A stretch of DNA of 28,337 bases from JBJFCE01 sp051888775 (GTDB lineage: Bacteria > Bacillota > Clostridia > Lachnospirales > Lachnospiraceae). Made by a program: the position numbers and the translations under genes. Within the stretch, counting starts at the first letter, position 1, and the number at the start of each line of letters is the position of its first letter. The stretch covers positions 1 to 28,337 of the forward strand of contig JBJFCE010000100.1 of NCBI GenBank assembly GCA_051888775.1. The letters run 5' to 3'. Shown here in pieces: positions 8,382-15,959 of the stretch. The notes under the pieces were generated by a model that saw nothing but the letters and a program-made list of their open reading frames with translations, was not told the DNA's origin and searched no databases.

Positions 8382-10462
8382 ATCGTCATACCTTCCTCAA
8401 GACCTTCTACTACCCAGTAATATTCCACATCGTATCCGCCTGCAATAAAGCTGCGTGCAGTCACTGTTCCGTCTGCATTTCTGACATAGACATAGGTCTG
8501 CCCCGCTTCTACAAAAACCGCTTTCTTCGGAATCAGAATGACACCGGATACCGTTCTGGGAGTTCCTGTTACCCTGAGTTGTTCATGGTAACCACCCTGT
8601 TCCTCCACCTGCTCCAGATAGGACAATACCTCCTCCGGAAGCCTTAAATATGCCTGTTCACAGCGAAGTTCGCCGGATAACGCTTCCGTAGTTACGGTCA
8701 AAACCTCTGTCTGTACTACCGCATCCTGACCGTTACCGTCTATATAGTGCATCTGCATACGATCTCCGTAATTTAACACTTGTGTCGTATTGCTGATCTG
8801 TAAATAACAGGTGTCGGGAGATGCAATATATACCAGATTCTCCTGTGCGGAAAGCGGTTCTCCCTCCTGCTTTTCATTGATCCATATTACGATTCCGTCT
8901 TCATTTGCAAAAAGCTGCGTGGTCTCATAATCTGCTTTGATCTCCTCGATCTCCGCGGAAAGCTCGGCAATATTTTCCTGCGCGATCACCATCTGCTCAT
9001 ACAGATTTTCCCGTTCTCCGGCAGTCAGTTCCGCATCCGGATCTTTCAGTTCCTCATCCAGATCCATCAGCCGTTCCTGCATCCTCTGAAGGCGCAGCTC
9101 TTTTTCCTCTATTAAAAGATCGTCTCCCTGTACGGTAATTGTTGCAACCGGCTCCCCCTTCTGCACGGTATCATAGCGCTCTACCTCATACTGCACAAAC
9201 TGCCCTTCCCCGTACTCTATATCGTAAGTGACTACCTCATAATCCGGATATATAATATAACCGCCACCGTCAAAGCTTCCGGAAAACTGCTCCTTTTTCA
9301 GTTCCAGTGTCTGATTCCCGTATGCTTTATAGGCAGGGAGCAGAATATCATCCCCTTCCTCAATGCCGCCTACAATCTGTGTATAGACACCGTCGGAAAA
9401 GCCTTCTTCCACATAGACCTTTCTGTTTTCATCATTTTTTACCACGTACACATAAACGCCTTCTTCATCCGTGTGCAGTGCGGACACCGGAACGCTCAGT
9501 GCATCGGGCATCTCCTCATAAATCAGCGTAAGAACTGCCAGAGAACCGTACTCGATTTTATTCTCCGGATCTGCAATGATAAATTGTGACTCTGCTGCTT
9601 TTCCGGAAAGTACTATGCTTCTGTATTCCTCTGCTTCATACGGAATGTATTCCACTTCATACCGCTCTCCGTTTACAACCGCATATACTCTGGCAGCTTC
9701 GTCCAGTTCCTCCTGTGAGATATAATCGCACCTGATACGCTTCTCGGAGTCATCTGCAACTGCAATGACTGCAGTATCCTCCTCTATCCGGTCACCTTTT
9801 TTATACTCCCCAATCGCTGCAATGACACCGGGTGCGGAAGCCGTCACTGCGATCTGTGTTCCCTCTTCCCGCAGTACTGCCAGCTTTTCTGCATAGTAAG
9901 TATAATCCAGCTCATAGAGCTGCTGTCTGATTTCGTATTCGTGATAGATCCCACCCAGCTCAAGCTCCAAGAGCGCCACTTCCTGTCCGATGGTATCCGC
10001 TTCTCCCAATGCAATCGCTGCCCATTCGTTTTTCTGGTCTATCAGTGTCTGCTTTTCTTCGATTCGCCTGAGCAACTCCTTTAAATCGGCTTCATAAGTA
10101 TCCTGAAGCTCCTCCAGAATTTCTTCTATCTGCTCCGTTTGTTGAGCAAGTGCCGTATTGTCCGCATAAGCAAGGATATCTCCTGCTGCCACGCTCTCTC
10201 CCGGAAATCTGACAAAATGATCAAACGTCACATCTTTCCCAAATGCATAGGTCTCTGTTTTTGGATATACCACACTCATAAAGGTCTCATATTCATACAG
10301 ATGGCGGCATGCCGCTTTTTCTGTATTGGCAGATGCATGAACCGGATCCAGCAGTTCAATGGATTCCGAGCCGACCGGCGTTTCGGTCCGCCCACAGCCT
10401 GTCAGGACAGCAAGCACTGCTGCGATTGCGGTCATGCGATATCGTAAGCTTTGCTTTTTCAT
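8369..10462 (-). CDS. Tandem membrane-fusion lipoprotein (two HlyD/MacA-like modules)
   Basis: This 697-residue lipoprotein has a signal peptide and the lipobox LTGC, with Cys23 as the anchor. Two adaptor modules follow in one chain. The first has a coiled coil (about 105-195), a lipoyl-like turn (TASAPGVIAAIGEYKKGDRI) and a C-terminal barrel ending VYTQIVGGIEEGDDILL. The second has a coiled coil (about 445-520), a similar turn (LFANEDGIVIWINEKQEGE) and an end VVEGLEEGMTICWE that parallels the first. Single adaptors of this family are usually 350-450 residues, so this looks like an internal duplication or fusion. It would stabilise or gate the FtsX permease on the outer face of the membrane. 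Its start overlaps the stop of the upstream adaptor (10462/10459), and its end overlaps the permease start. Confidence 0.88.
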   Translation of the reverse strand: MKKQSLRYRMTAIAAVLAVLTGCGRTETPVGSESIELLDPVHASANTEKAACRHLYEYETFMSVVYPKTETYAFGKDVTFDHFVRFPGESVAAGDILAYADNTALAQQTEQIEEILEELQDTYEADLKELLRRIEEKQTLIDQKNEWAAIALGEADTIGQEVALLELELGGIYHEYEIRQQLYELDYTYYAEKLAVLREEGTQIAVTASAPGVIAAIGEYKKGDRIEEDTAVIAVADDSEKRIRCDYISQEELDEAARVYAVVNGERYEVEYIPYEAEEYRSIVLSGKAAESQFIIADPENKIEYGSLAVLTLIYEEMPDALSVPVSALHTDEEGVYVYVVKNDENRKVYVEEGFSDGVYTQIVGGIEEGDDILLPAYKAYGNQTLELKKEQFSGSFDGGGYIIYPDYEVVTYDIEYGEGQFVQYEVERYDTVQKGEPVATITVQGDDLLIEEKELRLQRMQERLMDLDEELKDPDAELTAGERENLYEQMVIAQENIAELSAEIEEIKADYETTQLFANEDGIVIWINEKQEGEPLSAQENLVYIASPDTCYLQISNTTQVLNYGDRMQMHYIDGNGQDAVVQTEVLTVTTEALSGELRCEQAYLRLPEEVLSYLEQVEEQGGYHEQLRVTGTPRTVSGVILIPKKAVFVEAGQTYVYVRNADGTVTARSFIAGGYDVEYYWVVEGLEEGMTICWE

Positions 10463-11565
10463 TGTAAAATAACCTTGTCCCCTTCCTCAAGACCGCTTAA
10501 GATTTCGACTTCATATTTTGTCTTCATACCGATCTCGACCCATGCCACCTGCTGCGTGCCATCCTCTTTCAGTACATACACATAATACTTTCCGTCCGAA
10601 CTGTAAAGTGCCTCCGGACGAATACTCAGTACATCCTCCCGACGCTCCAGTACCACCGTAATATTACCGCGGGTACCGATATCAATCTGCGTATCCGCAT
10701 CCTCACCGGATAATACAAATTGAAGACTGTCTCCCTCCTGCTTTGGCAAAATCGGAAGTACTTCATAGCTTCCCGCGCTCATACCTACCGGAATCTCTAT
10801 CGTTACAGGCATTCCTTCTTCAAAATATACTGCTTCCTCCACTCTGTCAGTAGAAAAAACGCATTCATTACTGTCTGTAATAGTGATAATGCGTTCATCC
10901 GCTACCGTAACGGAACCTTCCAGCTCAGGTTTTACATAAACCACCGTTCCGCTGATTCCTGCATAAAGCTTCCCCTCGTTTAGTTCTGCCTGAAGCTGCT
11001 CCAGCTTTAAACGGTCTATATATAAACGATCCTCATAGTCTTCAATCGTATACGCATAATCCTCTTCGATCTGTGCAAGACGCTCTTCATGTGCCTCCAG
11101 ATCCATATACCACTGATTGGTATAAGAATATTCCAGCTCGGCAATATCAATCTGCTCCTGTTTTTGTGCCAACACCTGCTCCAACAGAATTTCATTCCGG
11201 GCAATGGTATATTCCAGTTCCGTTATCTGCTCTGCAATATCTTCTTTCGCAAGAGACACCAACAACTGTCCCGCCGCTACCGTATCTCCTTCCCTGACAA
11301 AGACCTCACGAATGACCTGCCCGTCAGTATCGTATGAAATCCCCTCCGAATGAACCGCTACATACTGGCAATTGATCGTAACGGACTGCTCAATATCACA
11401 TCGCGTTGCAACACAAAGGCTGAATTCCTCTTCCTCTGCTTCCTGCTCTACAAGGATTAACGCATCTGTATCCTCCGTTTCCCTGCCACAGCCTCCGATT
11501 CCCATGGAAAGCAGCAAAATGATTGCCTCTATTATGTATGTTTTACTCCTTCTTTTTTCGTGCAT
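10459..11565 (-). CDS. Membrane-fusion lipoprotein (HlyD/MacA-like adaptor)
   Basis: This is the first gene of the export operon, 368 residues long. The start chosen is the ATG at 11565. A strong promoter (11600-11628) lies inside the longer upstream reading frame, so the earlier ATG at 11682 cannot be used on that transcript. The N terminus has a signal peptide with lipobox IGGC (Cys26). A biotinyl-lipoyl half-motif (VIREVFVREGDTVAAGQLLVSL), a coiled coil of about 90 residues, the second half-motif (LYAGISGTVVYVKPELEGS) and a beta-barrel ending VEILSGLEEGDKVILQ follow. This is the standard layout of a periplasmic-adaptor-type protein adapted to a Gram-positive cell. It is coupled by overlapping codons to the tandem adaptor downstream. 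Confidence 0.9.
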   Translation of the reverse strand: MHEKRRSKTYIIEAIILLLSMGIGGCGRETEDTDALILVEQEAEEEEFSLCVATRCDIEQSVTINCQYVAVHSEGISYDTDGQVIREVFVREGDTVAAGQLLVSLAKEDIAEQITELEYTIARNEILLEQVLAQKQEQIDIAELEYSYTNQWYMDLEAHEERLAQIEEDYAYTIEDYEDRLYIDRLKLEQLQAELNEGKLYAGISGTVVYVKPELEGSVTVADERIITITDSNECVFSTDRVEEAVYFEEGMPVTIEIPVGMSAGSYEVLPILPKQEGDSLQFVLSGEDADTQIDIGTRGNITVVLERREDVLSIRPEALYSSDGKYYVYVLKEDGTQQVAWVEIGMKTKYEVEILSGLEEGDKVILQ

Positions 11566-11599
11566 ATCGCCCAAACCACCCCGGTCACTATTTGATTTT

Positions 11600-11628
11600 A
11601 CTATAACTTTCCACTGATAAGCTGTCAA
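11600..11628 (-). promoter_or_regulatory. SigA-type promoter of the export operon
   Basis: On the minus strand, TTGACA (11628-11623) and TATAGT (11605-11600) are separated by exactly 17 bases. Transcription should begin near 11593, about 28 bases before the ATG at 11565. No operator palindrome is evident next to it. Confidence 0.82.
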
Positions 11629-11817
11629 TCTGTAGCATGACCTATTTTTATTCGCATGATTTTTTGGCATCGGAGACATCACAAATCTATATGAGTCAAA
11701 ATCGACAAGCTACTTCTTCGTTTAAAACAGTTTTGTTAAAATCTGCTGAAAAATCACCGAAAAAAGTATTATTATAAGCTTACCAACCATTTTTGAAAAC
11801 TCCCCACTATATTATTG

Positions 11818-11827
11818 AGAACGTTCT
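11818..11827. promoter_or_regulatory. Palindrome upstream of the sigma-like gene
   Basis: AGAACGTTCT is a perfect 10-base palindrome 18 bases before the ATG at 11846, next to the AGCGAGGG ribosome binding site. It could be an operator or chance. The divergent region 11683-11845 holds no convincing -35/-10 pair for the plus-strand gene. Confidence 0.25.
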
Positions 11828-11845
11828 TAAAGCGAGGGAAAAGCA

Positions 11846-12604
11846 ATGAACAAGCAAGATGCTGATATAATCATAGCTTCGTATGTTAAGAGGCTGTTTG
11901 GTTTCGCAATGTCAAGGCTGTCGAAAATCGACGAGGCAGAGGAGCTTACGGCGGAGATTACCTTTCAGGTGTATGCTTCCTTGATAAAACAGGACAACAT
12001 TGAAAACCCGGACAGCTATATCTACCGCATTGCCCGAAACGTTTATGCAAGGTATATCGACGGCAAAAAGCAAATCACCGCCGTTGACGGGCTTGAGTAT
12101 ATTCCTGACAGCAGAGATTTCGCACAGGAAATAATTGACAGCGAAAGCTATGGTATTCTGCGGCGTGAGATAACTTTTCTTTCAAAGCAGCAGCGTGAGA
12201 TAATTGTCCTGCATTATTTCCACGACAAAAAGGTCAAGGAAATTGCAGTGCTTCTTTCCCTCAACGAAAATACGGTAAAATGGCATTTAGCCTGCTCACG
12301 AAAGGAGTTAAAACTGGGTATGGAAAAGACAAGAATAACAGGAACTCTCGGCACAGAGCCGATATGTTTCAACTCTATGGGACATGGAGGTTCGCCGGGA
12401 AGCAAGGGCGATACCGCAGATTTTCTTGCAAAGGTTATCACGCAGAATATCGCTTATGCTGCGTATCATCAGCCGAGGAGTATAAACGAGATTGCCGAAG
12501 AGCTTGGTATAAACCCGATATTCGTTGAGGACGAGGTTGTTGTACTCGAAGAATATGGTTTTATGGATAAGCTTCAGAACGGCAAGTATCGCACCAATTC
12601 TTGA
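11846..12604 (+). CDS. Sigma-70-like regulator, N-terminal part of a probably broken gene
   Basis: The 252 residues begin with an ECF-like region 2 (about 10-75, including PDSYIYRIARNVYARYID), then region 4 (about 105-155: LSKQQREIIVLHYFHDKKVKEIAVLLSLNENTVKWHL). A winged-helix-like segment follows at about 195-252 (SINEIAEELGINPIFVEDEVVVLEEYGF). Region 4 should recognise a -35 element and region 2 a -10 element. The frame ends RTNS-stop at 12604. In the alternate frame the sequence continues NILDTITEIPE before a TAG at 12627, and that same frame is the one used by the next reading frame. This points to a frameshift in a longer protein of roughly 480 residues. Codon choice differs from that of neighbouring genes (more AAG and GAG), which hints at separate origin. 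Confidence 0.7.
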   Translation: MNKQDADIIIASYVKRLFGFAMSRLSKIDEAEELTAEITFQVYASLIKQDNIENPDSYIYRIARNVYARYIDGKKQITAVDGLEYIPDSRDFAQEIIDSESYGILRREITFLSKQQREIIVLHYFHDKKVKEIAVLLSLNENTVKWHLACSRKELKLGMEKTRITGTLGTEPICFNSMGHGGSPGSKGDTADFLAKVITQNIAYAAYHQPRSINEIAEELGINPIFVEDEVVVLEEYGFMDKLQNGKYRTNS

Positions 12605-12659
12605 TACAATAACCGAAATACCCGAATAGCTTCACGTTCCCGATAATGACATAAATCTA

Positions 12660-13349
12660 ATGAAATGGTGCCTTGTGTGCTTTATGATTCATAAACTCAA
12701 TATTTCCGATGAAACCGATCTTTCTAAGTTTTGCATCAAGCGCCCCGACGGCGGCGATTATATTGCATTTGCAACTCTTGATGTTAAACCCGATTGGGAC
12801 ACAAGCGACTCCGAGCCAAATATTTACTGGTCATGCGGCGGTATGAGGCGAGAAAACTTAACAGACGAAATATGGTGGAAAAGCTGGCAATATGACTGTT
12901 ATTGGACCGGAAGAACAGGCGGCTGGCGAGATAATCTTAGCGAGGATTATGATAAAATATATTTCCGAATGAAAAATCAGCTTCCGGAAACCACAGCAAA
13001 TGCCGAAAGCTACGCCCGCCTGCTCGAAAAGGGCTATCTTATTAAAAATGACGACGGGTACAAGTGCAATCTTATCCTTTGTGACAGCGAAAGAAAGTGG
13101 CTTGAATATATCCCCGGAGCCACAGAGAAAATAAAGAAGTTATCCTGCCAATATGCCTCAGAGGTTGAGAAAGCAGAGCTTATCGGTCAGCCCGAACATA
13201 TGCACGAGCTGATAAAAAGCTTGAGCAAAACCGCTACGGGCTCGCTGCATACGAGAGTGATGAAAGCCCTGCTTGATATGGGCGTGCTGAAAATGCCGAC
13301 CAAGGAACAGGCAAAAGGATTATGTACGATTATGTTTTTGGGTGAATAA
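12660..13349 (+). pseudogene. C-terminal part of the broken sigma-like regulator
   Basis: The 229-residue frame from ATG 12660 has no ribosome binding site. It opens in what looks like the middle of a domain (LMKWCLVCFMIHKLNISDE), and residues LHVPDNDIN precede the Met in frame back to TAG 12627. The body contains RPDGGDYIAFATLD and a tryptophan-rich stretch. The end (EQAKGLCTIMFLGE) is probably the natural C terminus. I infer that it is the 3' half of the gene starting at 11846, cut off by a frameshift near 12598 and a stop or small deletion at 12627. The function of this extension is unknown to me. An independently translated protein remains possible. Confidence 0.55.
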
Positions 13350-13457
13350 TATTATACGCACAGCGGCGGTCTTAGACTCGGTAATAACATCCTATCTTTC
13401 GGTTCGAAAAAGAATACCTCCTGTTGTTCTGAAAGAATAGGTAGTCACGCAGCCGGC

Positions 13458-13614
13458 AGGACAGAAGGGTTCCCTCACAGACGTTTCCGCGGCGGGCACG
13501 CTTTTGCTACACCTCGCCCGTAACGGTACATAAGGCGCCAAAATACGGCGCCTAAGTACCGACGGGCTCACAGTGCCCGCTGCGGAAACGTCTGTGGGGG
13601 AACCCTTCTGTCCT
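13458..13614. repeat. Palindromic intergenic repeat, copy 1
   Basis: Two 42-base arms (13458-13499 and 13573-13614) are complementary apart from two wobble-type mismatches. Between them lies the conserved core hairpin 13525-13560, GGTACATAAGGCGCC, loop AAAATAC, GGCGCCTAAGTACC. A left connector (GCTTTTGCTACACCTCGCCCGT) and a shorter right connector join core to arms. The element ends 10 bases from the stop codon of the rsiV-like gene and sits between convergent genes. No coding content is seen. Confidence 0.9.
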
Positions 13615-13624
13615 GTCAGCCGCA

Positions 13625-14620
13625 TTATCTGGCAATTTCAAATTCCTGTACACCCATATAGCCCGGTGCAATTTCATATTTCGGGAAGCAGACAACCGGA
13701 TTGCCTGCTGCATTGATATAGAATGAGGTCTCTTCGTTTACAGTTGTGAACTTGCTTGCAAATTCATCCTCCGTATCATTGCCGTAACCCCAGTATGTGA
13801 GCTGTCCTTCCGTATCCTGTGCCAGACGCTCCTCAATCTGTCCGATAATGCTCTCGTTACAGATATTCATCCAGTCCTCGCCAAGGAGATCCTGCAGTGT
13901 GAGATATTTGCCGCTTTCCACATCCAGATTATAATAGTGGCGTTCACTGTATGCTGCAATCCATGATTCACTGGTCGTCAAAATCAGGGACAGCGTACTT
14001 CCTTCCTGATAGGTGATCTCATAATCCACTGTCACGTCACAGGTTCTTCCGCCCCACTCTTCCTCTGTTCCGCCGGTTGCAAAAAATGCTTCTTTATATT
14101 CCTCAAAGCGTGCTTTTGCATCCGCTTCATAGTTCTCCACAATTGTCCGGATCTGTGCGTTTACTTCCTCCGTAAAGTCTGTTGCCACAGTATCCTCTTC
14201 ATCTGTCTCATAAGTAACAATTTCCGGCACATTGACGTCCACATTTGTATCATTCTCTGTATAAGAATAAGATCTGATCGTCAATACTTTTGCCAGTCTG
14301 CCCAGTACGGGAATACTCTGCATCTGCTTTGCAAATGCCTCGCTTGTATTTAACGGAATACAGAACAGCAGCAACGCCGCTGCCATAGCACCGATAGTGC
14401 GTGCCGCAATCCGCATACTTCTCTTAAATGCCGCTTTTTTCATATTCTTCTCCTTCTTTGCAGTCTGCTCCTGAATCGTTCTGCGAACCAGATCATCCAG
14501 TTTTTCCGGAACCAGGATATGTTCGTACTGCTTCGCAGCCTCATAAAACCCTAACTCCTGCTCCAGCTTTGTCATGGTATTTAATTCTTCCTCTTCCTGT
14601 GCTGTTAATCGTTCTTTCAT
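13625..14620 (-). CDS. rsiV: Anti-sigma factor, RsiV-like (DUF3298 domain)
   Basis: This 331-residue single-pass membrane protein has a short cytoplasmic N-terminal part (1-71) that would hold the sigma factor. One membrane helix follows (about 72-91), then a large outside domain containing DVTVDYEITYQEGSTLSLILT and YYNLDVESGKYLTLQDLL, typical of the DUF3298/RsiV fold. In Bacillus subtilis, RsiV binds lysozyme through this domain and is then cleaved to release SigV, so a similar lysozyme-sensing role is likely but not shown here. The ATG overlaps the stop of the sigma gene (14620/14617), as expected for a sigma/anti-sigma pair. An AlaPheAla motif just after the helix (SEAFAKQ) could be a signal-peptidase-like site. 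The gene is followed by the palindromic repeat at 13458-13614. Confidence 0.85.
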   Translation of the reverse strand: MKERLTAQEEEELNTMTKLEQELGFYEAAKQYEHILVPEKLDDLVRRTIQEQTAKKEKNMKKAAFKRSMRIAARTIGAMAAALLLFCIPLNTSEAFAKQMQSIPVLGRLAKVLTIRSYSYTENDTNVDVNVPEIVTYETDEEDTVATDFTEEVNAQIRTIVENYEADAKARFEEYKEAFFATGGTEEEWGGRTCDVTVDYEITYQEGSTLSLILTTSESWIAAYSERHYYNLDVESGKYLTLQDLLGEDWMNICNESIIGQIEERLAQDTEGQLTYWGYGNDTEDEFASKFTTVNEETSFYINAAGNPVVCFPKYEIAPGYMGVQEFEIAR

Positions 14621-15144
14621 GCGACGCCCTCCTTCAGATATCCTTTCAAGCGTTTTAACCCTTGATATAACCGATACTTAACCGTACTCAGATTCACTCC
14701 CGTTATATCGGATATTTCCAACAGGGTCATCTCTTCAAAGAAATACAGCTTAATCACGGTCTGCATGGTCTCCGGCAGATTCAGGATCGCCGCATACAGT
14801 TCTTCCGGCTTTCCGGTCACAATCGTTTCCGGATTGCCGTATTGTGCATCCTGTTTCATTTGAATTTCCTGGGATGTCTCGAGTAATGTTTCTTCCTCAC
14901 ACGGCATTTCCCGCCCCGCTTTCCGAAGTACATTCAGGCTTTCGTTCACTACGATCCGGTAAAACCATGTCTTCATGTAATGCCAGTTCCGCAGTGATTG
15001 ATATCCTTCCAGTGCTTTCATGATCGCATTCTGGACCACATCCAGCGCTGCCTGTTCTTCTTTTACATAGCTATATGCCAGGCGGTAAAACTGACGCTGA
15101 TTCTGTATGATATATTCTGTTAATTCTTCATATACATCTGACAT
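14617..15144 (-). CDS. sigV: ECF RNA polymerase sigma factor, SigV-like
   Basis: This 175-residue sigma factor carries region 2 (about 10-80, including YRLAYSYVKEEQAALDVVQ and MKTWFYRIVVNESLNVLRK) and region 4 (about 115-170: LPETMQTVIKLYFFEEMTL, EISDITGVNLSTVKYRL). It has the two-domain layout of extracytoplasmic-function sigma factors. It would direct RNA polymerase to envelope-stress promoters when released from the RsiV-like protein encoded immediately downstream. The start is supported by AAGGGGATGAG upstream. A candidate self-regulated promoter lies at 15187-15215. The pairing with an RsiV-type anti-sigma is the main argument for SigV rather than another ECF group. Confidence 0.87.
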   Translation of the reverse strand: MSDVYEELTEYIIQNQRQFYRLAYSYVKEEQAALDVVQNAIMKALEGYQSLRNWHYMKTWFYRIVVNESLNVLRKAGREMPCEEETLLETSQEIQMKQDAQYGNPETIVTGKPEELYAAILNLPETMQTVIKLYFFEEMTLLEISDITGVNLSTVKYRLYQGLKRLKGYLKEGVA

Positions 15145-15186
15145 TATTTCTCATCCCCTTAGTATTTGTAAGCCGCTTACATTCTT

Positions 15187-15215
15187 TAGACGGCGGCCCT
15201 CAGGCAAAAGTCAGA
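15187..15215 (-). promoter_or_regulatory. Candidate ECF-type autoregulatory promoter
   Basis: On the minus strand, TCTGAC (15215-15210), 17 bases, then CGTCTA (15192-15187). The -10 fits the CGTCTA element used by SigM/SigV-type factors. The -35 matches TGAAAC only partly. It would start transcription about 35 bases before the sigma gene ATG at 15144. Confidence 0.45.
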
Positions 15216-15287
15216 ATCGGATAACTATTTTTTATTTCGATTAAAAAAAGATTTTCTGCATATACTGGATTCAAATCGGTGGTTACG

Positions 15288-15335
15288 AAACTCTGTCCGT
15301 AAGGCGGAACCGGTGCTGCCTTACGGACAGAGTTT
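15288..15335. promoter_or_regulatory. Strong hairpin in a divergent intergenic region
   Basis: Perfect 18-base arms (15288-15305 and 15318-15335; AAACTCTGTCCGTAAGGC) enclose a 12-base loop, with partial further pairing outside. It lies upstream of both flanking genes, so it is not an ordinary 3' terminator. A possible -10 (TATACT near 15260) would place it in the leader of the gene at 15380, where it could act as an attenuator. A mobile palindrome is the alternative. Confidence 0.6.
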
Positions 15336-15379
15336 TGCAATCGCCTAACCGGATTTAAAATCAGAGAGGAAACAGTTAG

Positions 15380-15916
15380 ATGAAAATTTCTTCACATGAT
15401 CTGCAAAAATCCATCCGGCTGTTCATGTTATTCTGTACTGCCGCCGGTTTCCTGCTGCATTTCGCATTCACATGGAGCGGAGATTCACCCATTGTAGCGC
15501 TCTTTGCTCCGGTCAATGAATCTGTATGGGAACACGAAAAGCTGTTATTTTATCCGTTTACTGCCGGTGCATGGTTCCTGTCACGACGCAAAAAAATATC
15601 CGCATGGACATTCCCCTGTATGTCTGCCGTTTTAACAGGATTGGTATTCATTCCCGGTATTTATTATACCTACACCGGAGCACTTGGTATACAGGCTGAC
15701 TGGTTCAATATTATCATTTTTGTGATCGCTGTTCTTCTCAGCTGTACACTCTATGGCAGACTTCTTCAGCGCGATCCGCCCGCCGCTTTTCTATCCGCTC
15801 TGGGTGGCATTCTGCTGTTTCTCATGCTGCTTCTTTTTATTGTATTTACCTTTATCACACCGGAGATTCCGCTGTTTCAGGATCCCGTCAACGGAACCTT
15901 CGGCTATCAACCATAA
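15380..15916 (+). CDS. Small membrane protein, DUF6512-like
   Basis: The predicted 178-residue protein is mostly hydrophobic, with about five membrane helices (roughly 15-32, 50-63, 75-95, 107-125 and 135-160). Between the first two helices is FAPVNESVWEHEKLLFYPF, a polar motif I associate with DUF6512 proteins of Clostridia. No enzymatic residues or known function can be assigned. An AGAGAGGAAACAG ribosome binding site supports the start. It is probably cotranscribed with the YetF-like gene starting 44 bases downstream. A strong hairpin sits in its likely leader. Confidence 0.65.
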   Translation: MKISSHDLQKSIRLFMLFCTAAGFLLHFAFTWSGDSPIVALFAPVNESVWEHEKLLFYPFTAGAWFLSRRKKISAWTFPCMSAVLTGLVFIPGIYYTYTGALGIQADWFNIIIFVIAVLLSCTLYGRLLQRDPPAAFLSALGGILLFLMLLLFIVFTFITPEIPLFQDPVNGTFGYQP

Positions 15917-15959
15917 GAAATGCGTTGCTGTAACAGACCAGCCGCGGAAAGGACTTTTT

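Noticed and set aside
11566..11682. N-terminal extension of the first adaptor lipoprotein
   Set aside because: The operon promoter is inside it, and the signal peptide begins at 11565.
13391..13441. Hairpin CCTAT-CTTTC ... GAAAGAATAGG after the broken sigma-like gene
   Set aside because: The stem has a bulge and a long loop, and no T-run follows on either strand, so a terminator call is not supported.
13458..13614. CRISPR array or tRNA-like structure
   Set aside because: The repeats are dispersed, single and palindromic with no regular spacers, and no tRNA arms or anticodon can be drawn.
13392..13625. Open frame of 77 codons on the minus strand
   Set aside because: It lies entirely over the palindromic repeat and has an unnatural composition.
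15753..15959. N-terminal extension of the YetF-like protein
   Set aside because: It overlaps the preceding gene in another frame, and the ATG at 15960 has a good ribosome binding site and matches the family start.
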